Shown piece by piece: positions 29,075 through 36,501 of a stretch of DNA of 64,000 bases (position 1 is its first letter; every line of letters begins with the position of its first letter). A program made the position numbers and the translations under genes. The stretch lies in assembly GCA_026126105.1 (NCBI GenBank), contig JAHCJV010000007.1:45912-109911 (forward strand), written 5' to 3'. The DNA comes from Enhydrobacter sp. (lineage in GTDB: Bacteria > Pseudomonadota > Alphaproteobacteria > Reyranellales > Reyranellaceae). The notes beneath the pieces are model-generated. The model was not told the origin of the DNA and did not search any database. It was given only the letters and a program-made list of their open reading frames with translations.

Positions 29075-31609
29075 ATGCCCGAAGTCGCCGCGCTCAATTT
29101 CGAGGCCCGCACCGATTCCCTCAAGCAGGCCACCGTCGAGCTCAAGAAGCTCGACACTGCCGCCACTGCCGCCGAGCGAGCCGCGCAGAGATGGGGCCTG
29201 GCACAGAGTGCCGCCGGCCGGTCTACTGAAGACTTTGCAAGACGCGTACAGGGGACCATCCGCTCGTTGGAATTCGAGCGCCAACAGCTGACCCGCACCG
29301 CTGCGGAGCAAGCCAAATACGCCGCGCTCCAGCGTGCCGGTGTCTCTGCGGCGTCTGCCGAAGGCAAGGCGATCATGGCGTCGGTTGCTGCCCTTCAGGC
29401 GCAGCGCGCGGCGATCGAAGCGAACAATGCGGCCCGGCAGCGGGCGATGCTTCTCGCCGGCTCCGGCAAGGGTGGCGGCGGCATCCCGCTCATCGGCGGT
29501 TCCGTCGCGGGGCTCGCGGCGGCGGCCGGCGCCGCCATCGGCGTTCAGTCCATATTGGGCGCAGCCGAAGCCTACACGCGGTTTCAGAACACGCTCAAGG
29601 TGGCCGGCGTCGAGGCCGGCGCGATGGCCGAAGTGCAAGACCGCCTCTTCGCATCGGCGCAGAAAAACGGCGTCGAGATCGAAGCGCTTGCCACGCTCTA
29701 CAGCCGCGCGTCGATGGCGGCGGGTGAGCTTGGTGCAGACCAGTCCAAGCTGCTCGAATTCACTGACGGCGTGACGGCGGCGCTACGCCTGCAGGGCGGC
29801 TCGACGCAAGCGGCATCCGGCGCATTGCTCCAACTCTCGCAGGCCCTCGGCTCGGGCATCATCCGCGCGGAAGAGTTCAACTCGATCCTTGAAGGTGCCT
29901 ATCCGATTGCACAGGCCGCGGCGCGCGGCATCGACGGAATGGGTGGGAGCGTTGCCAAGCTGCGTGCGGCTGTGGCCGACGGGCAGATCACGTCGCAGGA
30001 GTTCTTCGCCGGCTTGCTCAAGGGATTCGAGGAAACCCGCAAGCAGGCCGAAGGCATGGCGCTGACGGTGGCGCAGGCCAGCACGAACCTCGAGACGAGC
30101 TGGACCAAGCTCATCGGCGCCGGCGACAAGCTGCTCGGCGTGTCGTCCCTCATCGCGAAGGGTATCGGCGGCATCGCTGGCGTCATGGAAACGCTTGCGG
30201 CCAATACCGAGCGCGCCAACGCCGCGCTCGCCGCGCTGCCCAAAGATGCCTCGATGTGGGACCGCCTCGACGCCATCTTCGGCAAGGGCGGCACCATGGG
30301 CGCGATGCGCCTGGAGTCGCCGAGCGAGAAAGCAGATAGGCTGGCCGGGGAGGCACAGAAGCGGCTTTCGGATCTGGAGAAGATGCGCGGCAGCGCGACG
30401 GGTGTCGCGGCCAACACGCTCAACGACCAGATCGCGCGGCAGCGTGCGTTCGTCGACCAACAGACGGCGGCAGCACGCGCCGCGGCAGCGCAGACGCAAT
30501 ACGAGGCCGATCGCCAGCGGCTGTTCGAAGATGGCCTGCCGGCGAAGAACGCGCCAGTTACGGCTCTCTCAGGTCTTGTCACCACGTCAAAGACGAAGGG
30601 CGCCGCGGCCGCGCCTAAGGAAATCGACGCGGCCGCGGAGGCTGCAAGGCGGCTCGCCGATTTCATGAAGGAGGCGAACCTCAACGCCGAGATCTTCCTC
30701 AGCGAGCAGCAGGTCGAGCGCGATTCCCTGTTCCTCTCCAGTGAAGCCGCAATGGCACTGCGCCTGGAACACGAGATGCTCAACCAGGCCAAGAGCCAGG
30801 GCATCGCCCTGACCGAACAGGACAAGCAGGCGCTCGCTGGCCATGCCGCCCAGATGGCGGCCAGTGCCGAGCAAACCCGCGTCATGACCGAATGGGCCAA
30901 CCTTGCGCGGGAGACCTTCACCGGACTGTTTACCGACATCGTTTCCGGGCTGCAGCAGGGTCAGTCCCTTTGGGATGCCTTCGGTAACGCGGCAATGAAC
31001 GCTTTGAACAAGATCGCCAACAAGCTGATCGAAATGGCGGCGGAACGGCTGTTTCAGGCGGCCTTCAGCGGTGGTGGCGGTGGATTCGGTGGTGGTGGCG
31101 GCGGCTTCCTCGGCGGCCTGATCAGCATCGTCGGCAGCATCTTCGGCGGCGGTGGCGGTTTCGGGAGCGGTGGCTTCGGCGGCGGCATGCTGTCCGGCAT
31201 CGGTGGCATCTATGCCAACGGCGCCGCCTTCCATCGTGGCCACGAGATCGCCTTTGCGAACGGTGGCATCGTCACCGGTCCGACCCGCTTCGCCATGTCG
31301 GGCGGCCGAACCGGGATCATGGGCGAGGCCGGCGAGGAAGGCATCCTGCCGTTGCGCCGCGGCCGCGGCGGCCGGCTCGGCGTCGAGGCCTCGGGAGTCG
31401 GCGGTGGTGGCACGGTGGTCATCGTCAACAACAACGCCGACGGCACGCAAGCCCGGACGAAAGAGAGCCGCAGCCCCGGCGGTGGGATGCAAATCGAGGT
31501 CATCGTCGAGGCCGTCGAATCCAAGATCGCCGGCCGCATGTCCCGTGGCCAGGGCGCGCTCGGCAAGACGATTGAGGGCCGCTACGGTGTGCAACCGGTA
31601 GGCCGATAG
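29075..31609 (+). CDS. Tail tape-measure protein
   Basis: 844 residues. Residues 1-130 are helical/coiled (ATVELKKLDTAATAAERAA). A tape-measure N-terminal domain covers about 140-370: YTRFQNTLKVAG, ALATLYSRASMAAGELG, AASGALLQLSQALGSGIIRA, EEFNSILEGAYPIAQAAARG. Helical segments follow to about 665, then a Gly-rich hydrophobic stretch (about 665-740) and a C-terminal beta region with GRTGIMGEAGEEGILPLRRG, as in lambda-type tape measures. By the usual rule of about 0.15 nm per residue it would specify a tail near 125 nm, yet no tube protein is encoded here. The start at 29075 gives MPEVAALNFEART. Confidence 0.92.
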   Translation: MPEVAALNFEARTDSLKQATVELKKLDTAATAAERAAQRWGLAQSAAGRSTEDFARRVQGTIRSLEFERQQLTRTAAEQAKYAALQRAGVSAASAEGKAIMASVAALQAQRAAIEANNAARQRAMLLAGSGKGGGGIPLIGGSVAGLAAAAGAAIGVQSILGAAEAYTRFQNTLKVAGVEAGAMAEVQDRLFASAQKNGVEIEALATLYSRASMAAGELGADQSKLLEFTDGVTAALRLQGGSTQAASGALLQLSQALGSGIIRAEEFNSILEGAYPIAQAAARGIDGMGGSVAKLRAAVADGQITSQEFFAGLLKGFEETRKQAEGMALTVAQASTNLETSWTKLIGAGDKLLGVSSLIAKGIGGIAGVMETLAANTERANAALAALPKDASMWDRLDAIFGKGGTMGAMRLESPSEKADRLAGEAQKRLSDLEKMRGSATGVAANTLNDQIARQRAFVDQQTAAARAAAAQTQYEADRQRLFEDGLPAKNAPVTALSGLVTTSKTKGAAAAPKEIDAAAEAARRLADFMKEANLNAEIFLSEQQVERDSLFLSSEAAMALRLEHEMLNQAKSQGIALTEQDKQALAGHAAQMAASAEQTRVMTEWANLARETFTGLFTDIVSGLQQGQSLWDAFGNAAMNALNKIANKLIEMAAERLFQAAFSGGGGGFGGGGGGFLGGLISIVGSIFGGGGGFGSGGFGGGMLSGIGGIYANGAAFHRGHEIAFANGGIVTGPTRFAMSGGRTGIMGEAGEEGILPLRRGRGGRLGVEASGVGGGGTVVIVNNNADGTQARTKESRSPGGGMQIEVIVEAVESKIAGRMSRGQGALGKTIEGRYGVQPVGR

Positions 31610-31617
31610 GAGCGAAG

Positions 31618-31944
31618 ATGCCAAACGAGAAGTATGACGTCGATTCGATCATCCCGGAGTTGCTGGCGCGGCTCGAGGTGCAGGAAATGCTGCTCACGCG
31701 CCTTTACGCCAATTGGGTAGCGGGATCCGGCTCGGAAGAGTTCGAGGAGAACCTGGCCGACGAGATCAGGCGGACCGCCGACAACATGCGCGGCCCGCCG
31801 ACGGGCGATCCTGACGAGATCGAGTTCCTGGTGGAGCGTCAGCGCCACATGCGATCAATCCTCGAAAGTTTCGCGACGAAGGCGCTCAAGCTTGGACGCG
31901 CGATCCGCGACGCGAAGGCGCCGGCGGCAAACGACGAAGGGTGA
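31618..31944 (+). CDS. Hypothetical protein after the tape measure
   Basis: 108 residues, acidic and helical (DVDSIIPELLARLEVQEMLL, EEFEENLADEIRRTADNM). No family recognised. It starts 8 bp after the tape-measure stop with an AGGAG ribosome site, so it is the last gene of the structural operon. A minor tail-associated or regulatory role is a guess from position. Confidence 0.6.
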   Translation: MPNEKYDVDSIIPELLARLEVQEMLLTRLYANWVAGSGSEEFEENLADEIRRTADNMRGPPTGDPDEIEFLVERQRHMRSILESFATKALKLGRAIRDAKAPAANDEG

Positions 31945-32014
31945 GCCTGGCGCGGGTCGGCCATGCCCTGGCAGCGGAAATCCGCCGCCTGCCCTGGCGA
32001 ATTTGGCGCTGTAG

Positions 32015-32461
32015 CGCGGTCTCGCCCTGGCCCGCTGTTCGGGGCCGCTCCTGACGGAGGCGCTGTACGGGCAGATTTCTGGCCTTGGCGATGCCGAACG
32101 TCGGCTCGGGCAGATCATGGCGGAGCAGAAGGCGACGGTTGGCATGGCGAAGAACGCGCCGGGCCCTGGTCGCGGAAAAGCTGGGGTATCTGCCACCCCG
32201 GCTTTTAACAGTCCGCCCACCCTTGCCGAGGTCGGTATAGACAAGAACCTCGCCAAAGATGCGCGCGCCCGCCAGCACATCACGGCGCCTGGCGGCGGCA
32301 CACACACGGGGCCGGAAGCGGCCGAACGCGTCCAGCGGGCAGATTTCCGGGGCTGGCGGCGACTTCGGTGTCGGGATGGCATGTCAGCTTGCGGCAGGCC
32401 AGAAATGAAAGGAGCGCCCAATGTGACGCTCGCTTACGCTAGGCAGCGGATAGGCCACTGA
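32015..32461 (+). pseudogene. Remnant resembling the tail of a ParB-like/DNA-binding protein
   Basis: An open frame from a stop at 32012-32014 reads LTEALYGQISGLGDAERRLG, QIMAEQKATVGMAKN and, after a Gly/Ala linker, PPTLAEVGIDKNLAKDAR. This pattern is familiar from the middle of ParB-like or methylase-associated proteins of alphaproteobacterial plasmids and prophages. There is no suitable start, and after about 32260 the sequence loses that character. It looks like a truncated, decayed gene. A short real gene from the ATG at 32117 cannot be excluded. A separate 37-codon frame starts at the GTG at 31941 and is not called. Confidence 0.4.
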
Positions 32462-32818
32462 TCTGCCGTGCATGATGCTTGGATCATGGCCTAGCTCCCC
32501 GAGATCCGGACCGGCGCCCATAGACTTGATGAATTCTTGGTATTCGTCGATGTGAAGGAAGGCCCGATGCACGACGTAGGGATGCAGGCCATACGAGTAG
32601 ACGAGCATGTAGTAGTCTTGAAACACCGCCGTCGCCTGTTCTGTATCCGATAGGGACCGCCGGTGAACGTGCGCGGCTCCACCTGTGTAGCCGTAGGAAT
32701 CCGTCCAATCACCCTCACCGTCCCTCAGCAGTGGTCCGACCGCGATGCTCCCCGGGGGCACTTTCCCAGACACGTCCGTGAAGTCCGTCCAGGCGATCAA
32801 TGTATCGGCGGCTTTCAT
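32384..32818 (-). CDS. Hypothetical protein, opposite-strand cargo
   Basis: 144 residues starting at 32818 (MKAADTLIAWTDFTDVSGKV) with a clear GGAGAGGAC ribosome site. Aromatic-rich, with DSYGYTGGAAHVHRRSLSD, YYMLVYSYGLHPYVVHRAF and LHIDEYQEFIK. Soluble, no enzyme motif recognised. It is read against the structural genes, as lysogenic-conversion genes often are. Function unknown. Confidence 0.6.
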   Translation of the reverse strand: MKAADTLIAWTDFTDVSGKVPPGSIAVGPLLRDGEGDWTDSYGYTGGAAHVHRRSLSDTEQATAVFQDYYMLVYSYGLHPYVVHRAFLHIDEYQEFIKSMGAGPDLGELGHDPSIMHGRSVAYPLPSVSERHIGRSFHFWPAAS

Positions 32819-32897
32819 GTGTCCTCTCCGCAAGCGCTATATGCGAGATCCACGGTAGCGCCGGCTCTCGGCGGCCGCCACGGCGCGCGCAAGCTCT

Positions 32898-33007
32898 CAC
32901 CGTTTGGCGACGGTGGGCTTGATGCGCGGGAAATTGAGCGTATCGTGTCCGGCGGGTGTGAGAACCCGGACCAGTGAGGCAAGCCTACCGTTTGGCGACG
33001 GTAGGCT
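32898..33007. repeat. Two hairpins with identical TTTGGCGA loops
   Basis: ACCGTTTGGCGACGGT occurs at 32899-32914 and 32987-33002, 88 bp apart. The first forms a 5-bp stem (CACCG/CGGTG). The second forms a perfect 9-bp stem, AGCCTACCG (32982-32990) with CGGTAGGCT (32999-33007). Different stems around the same loop point to a conserved loop sequence, as in protein-bound RNA or DNA hairpins. Confidence 0.7.
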
Positions 33008-33146
33008 AAGCCCGCGGCGTTCGTGCCTTGGCGGGCTACGTTCGTCGCATTTGCGAGGCGCCTTGGCGGGCGCGCTCCACTCCGACCATTAGGCCGGGGG
33101 CGGCGCGCCATGTCCAGCGGGAAACCGTAAAAGCGTGTCGACTTGT

Positions 33147-33222
33147 CTCACTGGCAGGTTCTCACCCCCCGGCTGCCGGTCTGCCACCGGCGACGGCTGT
33201 GAGAGGCCGTTTTTCCAGTGAG
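33147..33222 (+). ncRNA. Candidate structured leader of the 33231 gene
   Basis: Three nested perfect stems: CTCACTGG (33147-33154) with CCAGTGAG (33215-33222); TCTCAC (33160-33165) with GTGAGA (33199-33204); GCCGGT (33175-33180) with ACCGGC (33186-33191) around the loop CTGCC. The 3' arm of the outer stem contains GTGAG, the only ribosome-site-like sequence, 8 nt before the ATG at 33231, so folding should block translation. No known riboswitch class was recognised. Confidence 0.55.
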
Positions 33223-33230
33223 CCAACACC

Positions 33231-33923
33231 ATGACGACAATCGCCAAACTGCCGACCAGACAACGACGTTGGACGCCTGCCGCCATCCGCGCCGCGACCC
33301 CGCACCCGAAGCCACGGGGCGCGATCGTCAAGGAAGCCGACTTCCGGTGCGGCGGCCCGGTGCTGCGTGACCTCGACAGCAAGGAGCGGCGCCTGCTCCG
33401 CGCGATCATCGACCGGGCCGACTTGCTCGACGTCACCACCCCTGGCGGGATCTCGCACGAAGTCGGCGCCGTGTCGCTGCATCAACCCGACCCGGGCGGC
33501 GCCTTTGTGCGCACCGCCCTGAAAACGGAGACCGTGCACTGGCTGCTGATCCCGGTGGAGCGATGGATGCTCGAGCTGATGGCGACCTTTGAAGCCGATC
33601 GCGAGGATCTCGAGGACGGCGCTGATCGCGAAGATGACGGCATCAGCGGCGAGGCGTCGCTCGGGAGTGGCCCCGATATGGATCAATCCCGATGGGCCGC
33701 CGGCAGCTATGGCAGCGAGCCCGATCTCGAGGAAGGGGAGCCGGACGAGGAAGACGGCACGCGCGAATGGGACGAGGTGAAGCCCGACAGTTGGGATCGA
33801 TCCGGCCTCGACGACGACATCATCGTCGACGCGCTTGCCGCGCTTCGTCGGAGACGCGATGCGCGCCGGCATCTTCCCGAGCCGACGCCGTCGGAAGCGC
33901 TCGGCGCATTCGTGCGGCTCTGA
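33231..33923 (+). CDS. Hypothetical acidic protein behind a structured leader
   Basis: 230 residues. The N-terminal third is basic (MTTIAKLPTRQRRWTPAAIR), the middle holds DLDSKERRLLRAIIDRADLL and WLLIPVERWMLELMATFEAD, and residues 125-210 are very acidic and disordered-looking (EDLEDGADREDDGISGE, EEGEPDEEDG). No known domain. The acidic tail could mimic DNA, as some anti-restriction proteins do, but nothing proves this. It is the last rightward gene of the element. Confidence 0.6.
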   Translation: MTTIAKLPTRQRRWTPAAIRAATPHPKPRGAIVKEADFRCGGPVLRDLDSKERRLLRAIIDRADLLDVTTPGGISHEVGAVSLHQPDPGGAFVRTALKTETVHWLLIPVERWMLELMATFEADREDLEDGADREDDGISGEASLGSGPDMDQSRWAAGSYGSEPDLEEGEPDEEDGTREWDEVKPDSWDRSGLDDDIIVDALAALRRRRDARRHLPEPTPSEALGAFVRL

Positions 33924-33991
33924 CCGCCGCGGCAGCCGGGGCGGCGAGGGTCGCCCCGGTTGAGTGCCCACCGAATGGCCCCGCCCTACGT

Positions 33992-34651
33992 CTACTCCGT
34001 ATCCTCCGCCTGGGCGGGCGATGCGCGGCGATAAGGCAGGTCAAATATCTGATCGACGATTTGACGAAGAGGCGGCGGGTCTCTCGGCTGCTCAGATTCA
34101 GCGTCGAACAGGGAATCACGGCCTCTGAGCCTGTCGTAGAACCGCCGCAGCCGCACATTCAAGGCGAAGAACCTGAGGCGATGCCTGACAATATCCTCCA
34201 AGAACAGGGCGCCCGCCGGTTGCTTGGGAGCCATCCCGACGTCGATCTGCCGGCTCACTATGCAATACCGTCGGCCTTCAGGCGCGCCGTATATTCCAAG
34301 CATCGGGTTGTGAGCCAAGCGGTTCCTGATAGCGGCGCGCTTGCCGAGCGAGGTCTTGATCTGCTTCCAGTCGGCGGCGTGCACGGACTCTCCAAACCTA
34401 CGCTGGAAGACAGAATCGGTGTAGCTGATCTTTGACCTGAAATTCTCAATCGAGAAAAACGCATCGTAGTGATCGGCGTAGCTCTCCAAAGTGAACGTCG
34501 CGGGTGCACGCGCGAAGCAAAACGTTGCGACTTCGCAAAGGGACCTTTCAAGATGGGCCCACTGAGATATGGCAATGCCGAGTTCGAAATAGAACGCGAC
34601 CTGCTCCTCTTGGACGTGCACAGGCATTGGGCTGGCCTCATCGGTTTCCAT
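33992..34651 (-). CDS. HEPN-motif protein, opposite-strand cargo
   Basis: 219 residues from the METDEASPMP start at 34651. All-helical, with FELGIAISQWAHLERSLCEV and the motif R109-N-R-L-A-H114 (AAIRNRLAHNP). R-N-x3-H is the active-site signature of HEPN ribonucleases (Rx4-6H) found in toxins, Abi systems and CRISPR effectors. No antitoxin or nucleotidyltransferase is adjacent, so it is a solitary HEPN-like gene. It sits at the right end of the element, read toward the interior, a typical place for defence cargo. It might instead be a non-catalytic HEPN. An extended upstream start is possible but would cross the proposed arm sites. Confidence 0.6.
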   Translation of the reverse strand: METDEASPMPVHVQEEQVAFYFELGIAISQWAHLERSLCEVATFCFARAPATFTLESYADHYDAFFSIENFRSKISYTDSVFQRRFGESVHAADWKQIKTSLGKRAAIRNRLAHNPMLGIYGAPEGRRYCIVSRQIDVGMAPKQPAGALFLEDIVRHRLRFFALNVRLRRFYDRLRGRDSLFDAESEQPRDPPPLRQIVDQIFDLPYRRASPAQAEDTE

Positions 34652-34668
34652 CAAGCGCCGCGCGCCGG

Positions 34669-34690
34669 TTGGCACCGGAATTGGCACCGG
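34669..34690. repeat. Tandem TTGGCACCGG pair, right (possible integrase arm site)
   Basis: TTGGCACCGG at 34669-34678 and again at 34681-34690, 12 bp apart, upstream of the HEPN gene and 118 bp inside the proposed attR core. It mirrors the pair at 17502-17521. Confidence 0.4.
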
Positions 34691-34807
34691 ACTATCAGTT
34701 ATAGCCCGGTATTCGACGTCACGGCGAGTGACGGCGGCGCGCGGGAAACCCAACGAAACAGGGCATAACGTCACCACGCGGGATAGGGTGTGACGGCCCT
34801 CATGCTC

Positions 34808-34818
34808 TCGTTCTAAGC
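34808..34818. other. Candidate attR core
   Basis: TCGTTCTAAGC, identical to 17453-17463. It lies 33 bp before the start codon of the host cupin gene. The 117-bp stretch between here and the right TTGGCACCGG pair contains no gene. Confidence 0.5.
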
Positions 34819-34851
34819 TCCCCTCAGGAAACGACAAGCGGGAGATATTTC

Positions 34852-35202
34852 ATGCGCATCCATAATCTCTATGTCGACGCTCAGGGCGAGACCCATTTCC
34901 GCGACATCGAGGTCGAGTGGAAGAACGAAGGTCCCGGCGGCAAGACTTCGGCCACCTTCCCCGCGACGGGCATCATCTTCCGCGAGACCCCCGGCACCTA
35001 TGACTACGCCTGGCACCCCGCGCCGCGACGGCAGTACATCATAAATCTCGATGGCGGCGTGTCGATCCAGGCAAGCGACGGCGAGACCCGCATCATCGGA
35101 GCGGGCGAGGTCCTGCTGGTCGAGGATACCCACGGCAAGGGGCATTTCTCGAAGGCGATCGAAGGCAAGATGCGCCATTCTATCTTCGTCCCCATCGAGT
35201 AG
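34852..35202 (+). CDS. Small cupin-like protein
   Basis: 116 residues, one beta-barrel domain. Cupin-like features: YAWHPAPRRQYIINLDGGVS and GEVLLVEDTHGKGHFSKA, which give likely metal-binding His residues. The exact ligands are uncertain. It begins after an AGCGGGAG ribosome site, 9 bp before the aminotransferase gene, so the two form an operon and may act on a common substrate. Single-domain cupins are often isomerases, dioxygenases or binding proteins. Confidence 0.7.
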   Translation: MRIHNLYVDAQGETHFRDIEVEWKNEGPGGKTSATFPATGIIFRETPGTYDYAWHPAPRRQYIINLDGGVSIQASDGETRIIGAGEVLLVEDTHGKGHFSKAIEGKMRHSIFVPIE

Positions 35203-35211
35203 GAGCAACAC

Positions 35212-36501
35212 ATGGCCAGCCAGACCGCTCTCGACCCCACCGATGACCTCCTGGAAGTAGCCAGACGCGTCCTGCCAGGCGGCAGCTTCGGCAACATGCC
35301 GGCGGAGGTCGTGCTGCGATCGGGCAAGGGGGGTCGGATCTGGGACGAGCACGGCAAGGAATATGTCGACTTCCTGCTGGGCTCGGGCCCGATGTTCATC
35401 GGCCATGCCCACCCGGAGGTGACCGCGGCGGTGCAAGAACAGCTGCCGCTCGGCACGACGTACTTCGGCAATAACCGTCACGGCATTGCGCTTGCCAAGG
35501 CGATCGTGGACGCCGTGCCCTGCGCCGACCAGGTGCGCTTCGTCTGCTCCGGCACCGAAGCCGACCTGTATGCGATGCGAGCCGCGCGGGCGTTCAGGAA
35601 GCGGGACAAGATCCTGAAGTTCGAGGGCGGCTATCACGGCATGAGCGACTACGCCCTGATGTCGCTCGCCCCGAAGAACCCGGGCAACTTCCCGCGCGCT
35701 ATTCCCGATTCTGCTGGCATTCCCAAATCTGTGGCCGATGAGATGCTGGTCGCGGCTTTCAACGATCTCGAAATGGTCGAGAGCCTGATCAAGGAACATA
35801 AGGACGAGCTTGCCGGCGTGATCGTCGAGCCGTTCCAGCGCCTGCTGCCGCCCAAGCCCGGCTTCCTGCAGGGCCTGCGGAAGGTAACGCAGGAGCATGG
35901 CATCCCGCTGATCTTCGACGAGGTGGTGACCGGCTTCCGTTTCGCCTACGGCGGTGCGCAGGAATATTATGGCGTCACGCCGGACCTGTGCACCTTGGGC
36001 AAGATCGTCGGCGGCGGCTTTGCGCTCGCGGCGATCGCCGGGCGCGCCGACATCATGGCGCATTTCGACCGGCTCGCGATGGCCGACGAGGATTTCCTGT
36101 TCCAGGTCGGTACGCTGTCGGGCAACCCGGTGGCCTCGATCGCGGGCCTTGCGACCCTCGAGGTGCTGAAGCGTCCGGGCGCATACGAACAGGTTTTCGC
36201 CACCGGGCGCGAACTGATGGGAGCCTTGGACGGTCTGCTGAAGAAAGCTGGCATTGGGGCGCAGGTGATTGGCGAACCTCCCCTCTTCGACGTGCTGTTC
36301 ACCAACCAGCCAGCGAGAGATTACCGCGACACGCTGAAGGCGGACAAGACGATCGCTACACGCTTCAACAAGCTGCTGCGCGAGCGCGGCATCATGAAGG
36401 GCGAGAGCAAGTATTATGTCAGCCTGGCCCACACCCGTGCCGACATCGACCACACGATCGGCGCCTGGACCGAGGCGGTGGCCGAGCTGAAGAAGGGCTA
36501 G
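35212..36501 (+). CDS. Class III aminotransferase (glutamate-1-semialdehyde aminomutase-like)
   Basis: 429 residues. PLP enzyme with VLPGGSFGNMP, FLLGSGPMFIGHAHPEV, CSGTEADLYAMRAARAF (phosphate loop), FEGGYHGMSDY, LIFDEVVTGFRF (Asp binding the PLP nitrogen) and the Schiff-base lysine K264 in CTLGKIVGGGFALAAIAG. This subgroup resembles HemL but includes many catabolic aminotransferases. The cupin partner and the absence of haem genes argue against a haem role. Confidence 0.9.
   Translation: MASQTALDPTDDLLEVARRVLPGGSFGNMPAEVVLRSGKGGRIWDEHGKEYVDFLLGSGPMFIGHAHPEVTAAVQEQLPLGTTYFGNNRHGIALAKAIVDAVPCADQVRFVCSGTEADLYAMRAARAFRKRDKILKFEGGYHGMSDYALMSLAPKNPGNFPRAIPDSAGIPKSVADEMLVAAFNDLEMVESLIKEHKDELAGVIVEPFQRLLPPKPGFLQGLRKVTQEHGIPLIFDEVVTGFRFAYGGAQEYYGVTPDLCTLGKIVGGGFALAAIAGRADIMAHFDRLAMADEDFLFQVGTLSGNPVASIAGLATLEVLKRPGAYEQVFATGRELMGALDGLLKKAGIGAQVIGEPPLFDVLFTNQPARDYRDTLKADKTIATRFNKLLRERGIMKGESKYYVSLAHTRADIDHTIGAWTEAVAELKKG

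Larger units (their letters stand above)
32819..33230. other. 412-bp noncoding region with repeated hairpins
   Basis: Lies between an opposite-strand cargo gene and the rightward gene at 33231. It holds two hairpins with the same loop (listed separately), a repeated TGTGAGA...CCAGTGAG pattern (around 32957-32976 and again at 33198-33222), and a nested stem structure next to the downstream start codon. No convincing protein is encoded here. Confidence 0.6.
17453..34818. mobile_element. Integrated HK97-type phage-like element, about 17.4 kb, tail-poor
   Basis: Bounded by the integrase side at the left and by the last non-host gene at the right, with an 11-bp direct repeat at the proposed junctions. 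Modules from left to right: integrase, divergent regulators, replication initiator with iterons, ssDNA-binding protein, head and packaging genes, neck protein, tape measure, small unknown genes, and opposite-strand cargo. No tail tube, tail terminator, baseplate, fibre, holin, endolysin or recognised small terminase gene is present. The host genes on either side (HAD phosphatase; cupin and aminotransferase) would be divergent neighbours if the element were absent. Confidence 0.85.

Noticed and set aside
32904..33092. Small 62-codon frame across the repeated hairpins
   Set aside because: No ribosome site, and its sequence is dictated by the inverted repeats; the region looks like noncoding structured DNA.
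17502..34690. TTGGCACCGG pairs as the att core itself
   Set aside because: The repeats are tandem with different spacing (11 and 12 bp) and the left pair lies within the integrase coding end; the single 11-bp match further out is a better crossover core, with these as arm sites.
34813..36453. 546-codon antisense frame over the aminotransferase gene
   Set aside because: The plus strand has a full class III aminotransferase with its PLP lysine; the antisense frame has no domain.
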